Shown: piece by piece, positions 1 through 6,834 of the stretch
Numbering within the stretch: position 1 is the stretch's first letter
Layout of the letters: every line of letters begins with the position of its first letter
Origin: Lachnospiraceae bacterium
GTDB taxonomy: Bacteria > Bacillota > Clostridia > Lachnospirales > Lachnospiraceae
NCBI GenBank assembly: GCA_017556805.1
Contig: JAFYMC010000006.1
Span: 1-43,868, forward strand
Direction: 5' to 3'
Length of the DNA: 43,868 nt
Notes under the pieces: model-generated
The model's input: only the letters and a program-made list of their open reading frames with translations
What the model was told of the DNA's origin: nothing
Database searches by the model: none
Program-made: the position numbers and the translations under genes

Positions 1-93
1 CCACAACGTCCGGGGGACGTTGGTCCTGGACCGACCGAGGCGAAGCCGAGACCTTGAACCTCAGGTTTACCGTCTCCACATGCGGGTGACAGG
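1..93 (-). repeat. Left-edge copy (unit A) of the 95-bp tRNA-Leu-associated repeat
   Basis: The first 67 bases are identical to 96-162, giving a tandem repeat with a 95-bp period; this copy is cut by the window edge. It holds a 53-base remnant of the insert (1-53) ending in a GGACCG...GAGACC box (28-53), then TTGAACCT, a decayed inverted repeat (48-76, three mismatches relative to unit B), and at 81-93 a 13-base exact copy of the tRNA-Leu 3' end (TGCGGGTGACAGG, as at 225-237). It therefore carries part of tRNA-Leu but is not a functional tRNA gene. Its purpose is unknown. Confidence 0.8.
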
Positions 94-171
94 GTCCACA
101 ACGTCCGGGGGACGTTGGTCCTGGACCGACCGAGGCGAAGCCGAGACCTTGAACCTCAGGTTCAAGGTCTC
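94..171 (-). repeat. Unit B: 55-nt hairpin/box insert within a tRNA-Leu T-loop copy
   Basis: Bases 94-148 form a 55-nt insert between a copy of the tRNA-Leu 3' end (81-93) and the T-loop sequence TTGAACCT (149-156). In the real tRNA gene only two bases separate these blocks. The insert has a hairpin (CAACGTC 99-105 pairing with GACGTTG 111-117), then a 26-nt box starting GGACCG and ending GAGACC (123-148). The box runs into a perfect inverted repeat, 14 bp on each side of one base (143-171). The same architecture and length recur at 21236-21290 behind tRNA-Met. Confidence 0.8.
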
Positions 172-176
172 CACTC

Positions 177-224
177 GCATTAAGAAGAGGACCCTGGGCA
201 TCTTGCCCAAGGTCCTCTTCTTAA

Positions 225-227
<3 letters not shown>
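177..227 (-). terminator. Long hairpin immediately 3' of tRNA-Leu
   Basis: A 17-bp perfect stem (177-193 with 211-227) plus, after one mismatch, six more pairs and a 3-base loop. The outer three pairs overlap the acceptor end of tRNA-Leu. The descending arm on the transcribed strand is pyrimidine-rich (CCTCTTCTTAA), so it probably ends the seven-tRNA transcript, although there is no clean U-tract after the stem. Confidence 0.6.
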
Positions 228-304
<77 letters not shown>

Positions 305-319
305 TTATTCATCTTTTCG

Positions 320-392
320 TGAGCCACGCGGGACTCGAACCCGCGACACCTTGATTAAAAGTCAAGTGCTCTACCGCCTGAGCTAGTAGCCC
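320..392 (-). tRNA. tRNA-Lys (anticodon TTT)
   Basis: A 73-nt cloverleaf on the reverse strand with anticodon stem CTTGA/TCAAG around CTTTTAA (anticodon TTT), a normal GGTTCGAGT T-arm and discriminator A. It is the sixth gene of the cluster in transcription order. Confidence 0.95.
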
Positions 393-437
393 ATCACCGA
401 CGTGTCGGTACAGACGGTCCTATGCGGAAACCGTCAG

Positions 438-509
438 CTGGGGTAGCTGGATTCGAACCAGCGGATGCAGGGATCAAAACCCTGTGCCTTACCGCTTGGC
501 GATACCCCA
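438..509 (-). tRNA. tRNA-Gln (anticodon TTG)
   Basis: A 72-nt cloverleaf on the reverse strand. It begins TGGGGTA, which pairs with TACCCCA, and has discriminator G. The anticodon stem CAGGG/CCCTG surrounds TTTTGAT (anticodon TTG). The U1-A72 pair is typical of tRNA-Gln. Confidence 0.95.
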
Positions 510-595
510 ATGTCCCCCCATACTCCTATGGGAGCGTTTGCTTCAAAATACCCCATGAAGCAAAAAAGCCTAATGCTTACGCAATAGACTTTCAA

Positions 596-670
596 GGTGG
601 ATACAGGGATTCGAACCCTGGGCCTCCAGAGCCACAATCTGGCGCGCTAACCAGCTGCGCTATATCCACC
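596..670 (-). tRNA. tRNA-His (anticodon GTG)
   Basis: The reverse strand gives acceptor GTGGATA/TATCCAC and anticodon stem CCAGA/TCTGG around TTGTGGC (anticodon GTG). The span includes the extra G(-1) at 670 opposite discriminator C at 596, the hallmark of bacterial tRNA-His. Confidence 0.94.
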
Positions 671-694
671 ACAGTATTGTCTGCCTAAGCAGAA

Positions 695-768
<74 letters not shown>

Positions 769-840
769 ACATTTTGTCGCCCCTTACGGGAAGCAAAAAA
801 ATTAGGCGATTGTCGCCTTTGAAAATCTGGGATTTTCAAA

Positions 841-911
841 AGCGGGTGATGGGAATCGAACCCACGTATCTAGCTTGGAAGGCTAGTGTTCTACCATTGA
901 ACTACACCCGC
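841..911 (-). tRNA. tRNA-Gly (anticodon TCC)
   Basis: A 71-nt cloverleaf on the reverse strand: acceptor GCGGGTG/CACCCGC, discriminator T, anticodon stem CTAGC/GCTAG around CTTCCAA (anticodon TCC). Confidence 0.95.
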
Positions 912-934
912 ATGCCTTATATGAAGTCACGGAA

Positions 935-1009
935 TCGGGGTGACAGGATTCGAACCTGCGACCTCTTGATCCCAAATCAAGCACTCTAGCCAAACTGAGC
1001 CACACCCCG
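935..1009 (-). tRNA. tRNA-Pro (anticodon TGG)
   Basis: A 75-nt cloverleaf on the reverse strand: acceptor CGGGGTG/CACCCCG, discriminator A, anticodon stem CTTGA/TCAAG around TTTGGGA (anticodon TGG). It is the first gene of the cluster, about 45 bp downstream of the promoter. Confidence 0.95.
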
Positions 1010-1053
1010 GTCAGAGTTTTGGAACCGAGATTCCTTTTCGTGACGCAAGACAT

Positions 1054-1082
1054 ATTATATATGACGTTCCTTGAATTGTCAA
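1054..1082 (-). promoter_or_regulatory. Consensus sigma-A promoter of the tRNA cluster
   Basis: On the reverse strand a perfect TTGACA (1082-1077) and a perfect TATAAT (1059-1054) are separated by exactly 17 bp. The start point would fall near 1047, ahead of tRNA-Pro. The rest of 1010-1153 is AT-rich and holds nothing else I can name. Confidence 0.9.
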
Positions 1083-1153
1083 CAACTTTTTTAAAAATTT
1101 GAAAGATTTTTCTGTCCGGCCTCCGTAAGACCTTTTTTCCTTAAAATACGACG

Positions 1154-1636
1154 CTACTCCGAATACTTTATCTCCCAGGTAACCTTTCCCCCGGGCGCGG
1201 TTTCCAGCACAATGTAGGTCGGTCTGCGATTTGGCTGCCGAGGCTCCGATACACTGCCCGGGCAAAGCACAATCACACCGTACCTCTCATCTGCCGAAGG
1301 AATGTGAGAATGGCCGTGTACCGCAATGTCCGCGCCCAAATTCTTTGCAGCCCGCGCAAGAGTCTCCTTTTCTACCTTTACCGCATGACGATGACCATGG
1401 GTCAGAAAGATGCGATGACTGCCGAAGGGTACCATAACCTCCTGCGGGAAGTCACCGGACCAGTCACAATTGCCCTTTACCACATACACCGGACAACCGG
1501 CCCATTCTTCGATACGTCCTGCGCCACCCTGAATGTCACCCGCGTGAAGAAACACATCAAAGGGCGCTTCCCGTTCTATGATGTCCTGAATCCCACCGAA
1601 GCGTCCGTGGGAATCGCTTACAATAACTGCCTTCAC
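1154..1636 (-). CDS. MJ0936/YfcE-family metallophosphoesterase
   Basis: A 160-residue calcineurin-like phosphoesterase, probably acting on phosphodiesters in the cytoplasm; the substrate is unknown. The full metal-binding set is visible: DSH at 8-10, GD at 33-34, GN(C)D at 55-58, THGH at 79-82 and HGHSH at 107-111. Length is normal for the family. The start is GTG, preceded by GGAG eight bases upstream inside the end of the RdgB gene; the two genes are one base apart and surely co-transcribed. The rdgB-phosphoesterase pairing is common in Firmicutes. I see no strong terminator after the stop codon. Confidence 0.9.
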   Translation of the reverse strand: MKAVIVSDSHGRFGGIQDIIEREAPFDVFLHAGDIQGGAGRIEEWAGCPVYVVKGNCDWSGDFPQEVMVPFGSHRIFLTHGHRHAVKVEKETLARAAKNLGADIAVHGHSHIPSADERYGVIVLCPGSVSEPRQPNRRPTYIVLETAPGGKVTWEIKYSE

Positions 1637-1637
1637 C

Positions 1638-2219
1638 TTAAAACTCCTTTTTCATCTCCCGTAACGCTTTGGCACGGTGGCTGATTTCATTCTTCTCTTC
1701 CATGGAAAGCTCCGCCGTGGTCTTACCGTACTGCGGCACATAGAAAATCGGGTCATAACCGAAGCCGTTTTCTCCCGCAGGTGCCTTCGCCAGCTCACCC
1801 TCAATGGTAGCACGGCACACCTTGCTCTTTCCGTCCGGCCATACGCAGGCAATGGCACAAACGAACCGTGCGGAACGGTCGCTGCCCTCCACGCCGGCAA
1901 GCTGATCGATTAAGTATTGGTTCTTAATGTCATAGGACGTGTCCTCTCCCAAAAAGCGTGCGGAGTAAATCCCCGGCGCCTTATCGAGATAATCCACCTC
2001 AAGACCTGAATCATCTGCCATAGCGATTTCTCCCGTCAGTTCCGCAATGTTCTTCGCCTTAATCATGGCATTCTCTTCAAAGGTGGTGCCGTCCTCTACA
2101 ATATCCGCAGTCACCCCTGCCTCCTTCATAGAAACCACTTCGTATGGCAAATCACTTAAAATCTCTCTGATTTCTTTCATCTTTCCGGCATTTCCGGTTG
2201 CAAAAATAATTCTCGGCAT
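1638..2219 (-). CDS. rdgB: RdgB/HAM1 non-canonical purine NTP pyrophosphatase
   Basis: This cytoplasmic house-cleaning enzyme hydrolyses dITP, XTP and ITP to the monophosphate plus PPi, keeping deaminated purines out of nucleic acids. Visible motifs are the N-terminal nucleotide loop TGNAGK (8-13), ADDSGLEVDYL (68-78, catalytic Asp), GFGYDPIF and SHRAKAL near the C-terminus. The 193-residue length is typical. I place the start at the ATG at 2219 because AGGAG lies just upstream; a longer in-frame reading to 2261 would add a lysine/arginine-rich tail with no ribosome binding site. It sits directly upstream of the phosphoesterase gene. Confidence 0.95.
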   Translation of the reverse strand: MPRIIFATGNAGKMKEIREILSDLPYEVVSMKEAGVTADIVEDGTTFEENAMIKAKNIAELTGEIAMADDSGLEVDYLDKAPGIYSARFLGEDTSYDIKNQYLIDQLAGVEGSDRSARFVCAIACVWPDGKSKVCRATIEGELAKAPAGENGFGYDPIFYVPQYGKTTAELSMEEKNEISHRAKALREMKKEF

Positions 2220-2288
2220 CTTTCTTCTCCTCTTATCTTTCTTCTGTTCGCCCGTCACCACTTCCCGGCCCGGAGAACATCTCAGTGC

Positions 2289-3491
2289 TTACTCCTCCAG
2301 TACCCGGTACGCCTCTTCAATGGAGCGGTAAATACCTTCCGCACAGGCTCTCTGGGCCGCCTCCGTTGTAATCACGGCCAAATCCTTCCGGTTGGACATA
2401 TAACCGAATTCAATGAGTGCCATCGGCATCTTACAATACTTAATAATATGAAGATTAGCGGAGCGCTCCACCAACGGCCGTTCCTTTAAGCCGGTGGCCT
2501 CCGTAACATATTCGCTGCAAAGCCCCGCCAAATATCTGGAATTAAACGTATCCTCAGCACCCTGTACTTTACTGTAAAGCACCTCTACACCGTTTACCAC
2601 GCTGACCGGATTGTGATTACAGTGTACACTGATTAGCATATCCGCATGCAGGGCATTGGCAAACTCCACACGGGTAGACAAATCCGGAAGAGTATTATTC
2701 AATCTGGTGTAATACACCTTCCAGTCTTCCCGTTCATCCAACAGTTCTTTTAAGTACTTCACTACCGCAAGATTTATGGAAGCTTCCGTATACCCGCCGC
2801 CGCTGGTTCCGATGTCGATTCCTCCGTGCCCCGGATCAATCACTATAATCTTATCATACTTTTCATGAGGGCGTATGAGACTGAAGTATAAAAATTCCTC
2901 GTCCTCCGTTACCGCCACCTCGTACACGGAATTAAACTCGAATACCGCTTCCGTCGTTCCGTCCTTCTCCGTCAATTCCAAGGCAAGAAGCAAATCCTCT
3001 TCCGGCGCCTTCGGTTCTCTGACAAGCGGTACATTTTTTTCTTCCTCCGGAATAATCATCGTCGGAGTCTCCGGCATCCCCACATACAAGCAATCTCCGG
3101 ATACCCGGTAAATATCTTCTGCAGTTAAGGCGCCTTCTACCGATACCGTCACCTTCCGGTAGACCATTTCCTCCGTGATATTTCCCAACGTACTGCCGTT
3201 TTTCTTAATCAGCAGGCAGGTATCTCCCTGTTGCTTAACGATTTCCGGCAGACTTGTACCGAACAACCGGGACCAGGCAGAGCTTTCCACCACGGAGTTC
3301 CCGTGACCGCCGCCGATTTGAATCAGCTGTCCTCCCTCTGTGAGCGCATCTTCGATTCCAGGAACATTTTCCGCATTTGCCTTCCGCACGCCGGTCCTTT
3401 CCTGAACCGTATATACGCCAAAGAATACAAGGCAAAGCACCATGACAGAAATCATATACTGCCGTATCTTTTTAATTTGTTTGTCTGCCAT
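2289..3491 (-). CDS. Membrane-anchored N-acetylmuramoyl-L-alanine amidase (Amidase_3)
   Basis: A 400-residue peptidoglycan hydrolase that cleaves the MurNAc-L-Ala bond. Residues 12-28 form a signal anchor or uncleaved signal peptide; 40-210 is a poorly conserved region, probably beta-rich; 214-400 is the zinc amidase. Catalytic residues are visible: His222 (DPGHGG), Glu236 (YTEAS), His290 (SVHCN) and Glu361 (IEFGYMSN). GGGAGG lies eight bases before the ATG. It is in the same minus-strand run as the DUF5717/DUF5716 genes, 26 bp behind the coiled-coil protein, which hints that the run works at the cell envelope. Confidence 0.92.
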   Translation of the reverse strand: MADKQIKKIRQYMISVMVLCLVFFGVYTVQERTGVRKANAENVPGIEDALTEGGQLIQIGGGHGNSVVESSAWSRLFGTSLPEIVKQQGDTCLLIKKNGSTLGNITEEMVYRKVTVSVEGALTAEDIYRVSGDCLYVGMPETPTMIIPEEEKNVPLVREPKAPEEDLLLALELTEKDGTTEAVFEFNSVYEVAVTEDEEFLYFSLIRPHEKYDKIIVIDPGHGGIDIGTSGGGYTEASINLAVVKYLKELLDEREDWKVYYTRLNNTLPDLSTRVEFANALHADMLISVHCNHNPVSVVNGVEVLYSKVQGAEDTFNSRYLAGLCSEYVTEATGLKERPLVERSANLHIIKYCKMPMALIEFGYMSNRKDLAVITTEAAQRACAEGIYRSIEEAYRVLEE

Positions 3492-3517
3492 CCTCTCAGC
3501 CTCCCATTACCCTATAC

Positions 3518-4678
3518 TTACATCTTCTGCAGCAACCGGTACCGTTCAATAAGACCCTTGGCCTCCTCCGCGTACTCCGGATGTTCCTTAATAAACTGTA
3601 TGATTGCCGTTTCGTTCTTTTCTTTTTGCTTCATATTGTAGTCAATATGCTCTCGCAGCTTCTGCCGTCTCACATTCAGACTATGACGAACCTCTACCAT
3701 TTCCTTTTTATCGATTAATGCCTGAGGCTGCAATACCCAGATTCCCGTATCCACAACTCCTACACGACGCAGTTCCTTAATAATCGCACTGCGGTGCACC
3801 TCCTGCTGCCGTTCGTTCTTCCGGTTTGCTTCTTCCTCGGCGCGAATCCGCATATACTCCTTCCACATGCCTTCCAGATGCACGGAGCTGGAGGTATGAT
3901 ACTTTTCATAAGCATACTCGATTCCCCAGGTACAATTCACAAACCGAAGCTTAATCCTGTTTTCGATGGCAATGACTTTATTGCGCTTTATCTCCGCCAC
4001 CTTCATGTTGTAGATATTTTTCCTCGTAGCTACCACCACATACATGGCAAACAACAATGCCACAATTACCGTAAGTAAAAACGGAATCCGCAAATCCTTC
4101 CCCGTTTCTTCCCCGATGTAGAAAAATAGCACAAGAAAGACTACCACACCTACACTGATACCGATCATCAGCTTCTTCAAAAATTCGTTGCGATTCAGGC
4201 ATTCCTCCTGTTCCACCTGATAAGTCGCCTTCTCTCCTGCCAAAAAGCGCATCTTCCCTTCGATTTCTCTCTGGTGCTCTTCCTCGCCCCGGAGCCACTG
4301 TATGGTCTTCGGAATCTCCGCTTCATGCAATGCCAGAAAGCCTTTCTGGGCTTCACTGATGGATGGCTCCTTGGTACGAATCCGCTCTTTTTCCTTTTCC
4401 AAAGCAATCAGATTCCTTGCCGCAGCCTCTACCTCTGCCCGACCCTCTCCGGTCATGGTCTCGATTTTCTGTACATCCGCCAGATAGGTGGTAACCAGAC
4501 CGTACTCGTTCTTAGCCTGTTCGCTTTGCAATACCGCCTCGTCAATCAGTTCGCTGCATTCCGCATAAAACGCCTGACGTACTCCGCTGTCTTCTATATT
4601 TCCCGATACCCCGGCCTGTCGTACCTCTTCCGCCCGGGAGGTCTTCTTTTTCTTTTTCAACCATGAAAACAAGCCCAT
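3518..4678 (-). CDS. Coiled-coil protein with a central two-helix membrane hairpin
   Basis: I do not recognise a named family. The 386 residues begin with MGLFSWLKKKKK, followed by long charged helices rich in Glu, Lys and Ala (about 35-165, predicted coiled coil). Two hydrophobic segments follow (about 169-188 and 198-217), then another helical charged region to the end. Short loops and Lys/Arg flanks suggest both long arms are cytoplasmic and the membrane hairpin is the anchor. It lies 19 bp after the TPR gene in the DUF5717/DUF5716 operon and could be its membrane scaffold; this is inference from context. Confidence 0.8.
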   Translation of the reverse strand: MGLFSWLKKKKKTSRAEEVRQAGVSGNIEDSGVRQAFYAECSELIDEAVLQSEQAKNEYGLVTTYLADVQKIETMTGEGRAEVEAAARNLIALEKEKERIRTKEPSISEAQKGFLALHEAEIPKTIQWLRGEEEHQREIEGKMRFLAGEKATYQVEQEECLNRNEFLKKLMIGISVGVVVFLVLFFYIGEETGKDLRIPFLLTVIVALLFAMYVVVATRKNIYNMKVAEIKRNKVIAIENRIKLRFVNCTWGIEYAYEKYHTSSSVHLEGMWKEYMRIRAEEEANRKNERQQEVHRSAIIKELRRVGVVDTGIWVLQPQALIDKKEMVEVRHSLNVRRQKLREHIDYNMKQKEKNETAIIQFIKEHPEYAEEAKGLIERYRLLQKM

Positions 4679-4697
4679 ATCAATCCCTCATCATTCG

Positions 4698-5534
4698 CTA
4701 CATATTGTCTAACCGGTACTGTCTCTTAAACTCATCCAGAAGCTGGCGGGTAGCCTCCCGGTACTCCTTTAACTGTCCTTCCGAAAACAGCTTCTTAATC
4801 CGGACCAGTTCCTGATATTCCGGCGCCTCCGCAGCTTCTACCATGCACTCAAACATCTGTGCATCCATTTCTGTTTTTAACAACTCCGATACCTCATACC
4901 GTTCCAATGCGGTCAGGTATTCGTTATCCTTCTGTGCCAGCCGGAGTGCCATCAGATAAGAACGAAGCGACTCCTGACTGCGGTTCTTCTCATAGGCATC
5001 CGCAAAATGTCCGGCGGCAGTTCCCGCACCGCTGATATGCAATTCACAAATTGCCAAATTGTGATATACATTTCCGGCAGTCACCTCCGGCATGTCGTTA
5101 TCCTTACGGTTCCGGAGCAGCTGCTCATACTGCAGCATCGCGTCCCGGTAGTTTCGATGTGCCAGATAGGTATCCGCCTTCGCCTTTTGCTTCTGCCAGC
5201 CCTTTAACTCCTGCAGGCGCTCTAACTCCGCCATATACTCCCCAATCTCCTCAGCGGTATACATTCCGGTGGCCCCGAACACCACCGTCACATATTCCTT
5301 AACCGTCGCCTCGGAGGCCTTTAACACACGGAGACGTTCCGCCACCGACGGTAAGCAAAGCTCCTTCTCATAAAACTCTGCCAGGGCATTCTCCGTAATG
5401 TAATCCTCAGCCGTAGACGCATGATGATACAAATAATAGCAAATCTCTTCGGCGGAATACAGCTCTCTGTTTACATTATGCAGGCGCAGGGGAACCCTGC
5501 TTCTTCTGCCGGCACACAGTACCACTCTTGCCAT
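4698..5534 (-). CDS. TPR-like protein of the DUF5717/DUF5716 operon
   Basis: A 278-residue soluble protein. The N-terminal part (1-105) starts MARVVLCAGRRSRVPLRL and has an all-helical region (YSAEEICYYLYHHA) I cannot place in a named family. Residues about 110-215 look like two or three tetratricopeptide helices (KADTYLAHRNYRDAMLQYEQLL, then VYHNLAICELHI), the type of repeat that binds partner proteins. An AAAGGAGGGGG site six bases before the ATG fixes the start. Its position 30 bp after the Hsp70-fold gene suggests a co-chaperone or adaptor role, which is inference. Confidence 0.82.
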   Translation of the reverse strand: MARVVLCAGRRSRVPLRLHNVNRELYSAEEICYYLYHHASTAEDYITENALAEFYEKELCLPSVAERLRVLKASEATVKEYVTVVFGATGMYTAEEIGEYMAELERLQELKGWQKQKAKADTYLAHRNYRDAMLQYEQLLRNRKDNDMPEVTAGNVYHNLAICELHISGAGTAAGHFADAYEKNRSQESLRSYLMALRLAQKDNEYLTALERYEVSELLKTEMDAQMFECMVEAAEAPEYQELVRIKKLFSEGQLKEYREATRQLLDEFKRQYRLDNM

Positions 5535-5564
5535 ATGATTCCCCCTCCTTTCGTACTTCTGTCT

Positions 5565-6830
5565 CTATTGTTCCCATCGGGAAAAATCCAGTAACTCCTC
5601 GTAAATCCGGTAGGTCTCCGGATAAAATGCACCAAAGCCGGTCTCCTTCATCTGAATTACCATCAAGTCCCGCTTTGCAAAAAATACTCTTATCTCATAC
5701 CGGCTGGTACGGTCACCTCTAAGCTCCGGTAAATTCGGCGCAATCCGGACCGCTCTCGGTATCGTCTCTCCCACCGGAAGAATCTGAAAGGTCAGCTTAT
5801 CGGTGGCATCCAGAATCACCTCTGCCCGGGCTGCCACGCTACGATAATTCTCCCCCGCATTTACAAGAAGCACTCTTTCCTCCTGCTCCTCATTCTCCGC
5901 CAGCAAAAAGACATCTACCGTCACCTGCTCCGGTGTTACTATGGAAAAGTCCACATTCTGTTCTCCTCGGAACAGCTCTGCCCCCGCATAACAAGCACCC
6001 TGCGTATATAGATTCTGTCCCCGGAACACCCGGCGTCCGGTGGATAAGAAACGTAACACATCGGACACCCAGTCTCCTTCAAAGCCGCGACCGGTAACAA
6101 ACAGGGACGCCGGCTTTTGCCTCATAGCTTCTCCCGCCAGTCGCTCAAAGATCAATGCTCCCTGACCGCCGTCTCCGTGAGTAACGAAGTCCGGTCCGAT
6201 CACCTCGGAATAATCCTTATAATCCGACGTAAACAACCGTCTGCCGTTGGCCAGACGACACTCCATATAATAAAACAACAGTCCATCGGTGGCATAATCA
6301 AATACCGCCGAACCATCCTTCCAAAGTCCTTCTTCCTGACGAATGATGAAATGTAAAAAGGCTTCCAAATGGCTGAGTACCGTACAACGTCCTCTATAGC
6401 CCTCACCCTCTTCAAACATCTCGCGCAATATTTCACGGGCTGCTTCTCCGTCCTTTGCCTCTTCACAGGTAACTGCAAGAAAGCTGATTTCCTGCCCTTC
6501 AAACCGTTGCATTATCTTTTGCATCAAAAGAGCGATATAACGACCAAGAAGCTCCTTCGCGGAATAGGCAGTATCTCCGAATACCACCGTTTCTCCCATT
6601 ACCGCCGCCCGAAAAAAAGGCGGCAATACCGTAGCGTCCGGCGCAACGGATTCCCCGATGCTCCATACTCCGTCCTGCCCCAGGCAAAGAAGCGTCGGCA
6701 AAAACTCCTTTCTTGTACGGGCATCAAAACAAACCGCATCCGGTTCCGCCGCATGCGGGCGCATCACTGTTACCTGCGTAATATCGTCACACAAGTCGAT
6801 TCCCAAAACAAGTTTTCCGGTCTCCTGCAT
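5565..6830 (-). CDS. DUF5716-type protein with Hsp70/actin-like ATPase fold
   Basis: A 421-residue cytoplasmic protein that I match to DUF5716 from memory. Its layout follows the Hsp70/actin ATPase fold. The phosphate-1-like strand turn is GIDLCDDITQV (9-19). A phosphate-2-like segment is VFDYATDGLLFYYM in mid-protein. An adenosine-like motif, FVTGRGFEGDWV, is followed by a QGACYAGA helix, comparable to the GG...PDEAVAYGAA end of Hsp70. There is no classic substrate-binding domain; the last 120 residues look beta-rich. AAAGGAG lies seven bases upstream and the gene starts four bases after the DUF5717 stop, so the two are translationally coupled. ATPase activity is inferred. Confidence 0.85.
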   Translation of the reverse strand: MQETGKLVLGIDLCDDITQVTVMRPHAAEPDAVCFDARTRKEFLPTLLCLGQDGVWSIGESVAPDATVLPPFFRAAVMGETVVFGDTAYSAKELLGRYIALLMQKIMQRFEGQEISFLAVTCEEAKDGEAAREILREMFEEGEGYRGRCTVLSHLEAFLHFIIRQEEGLWKDGSAVFDYATDGLLFYYMECRLANGRRLFTSDYKDYSEVIGPDFVTHGDGGQGALIFERLAGEAMRQKPASLFVTGRGFEGDWVSDVLRFLSTGRRVFRGQNLYTQGACYAGAELFRGEQNVDFSIVTPEQVTVDVFLLAENEEQEERVLLVNAGENYRSVAARAEVILDATDKLTFQILPVGETIPRAVRIAPNLPELRGDRTSRYEIRVFFAKRDLMVIQMKETGFGAFYPETYRIYEELLDFSRWEQ

Positions 6831-6834
6831 GTTA

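Noticed and set aside
1-171. Possible CRISPR array from the repeated 67-base unit
   Set aside because: Only two units, the repeat is much too long, the intervening sequence is a tRNA 3'-end copy rather than a spacer, and no cas gene is present.
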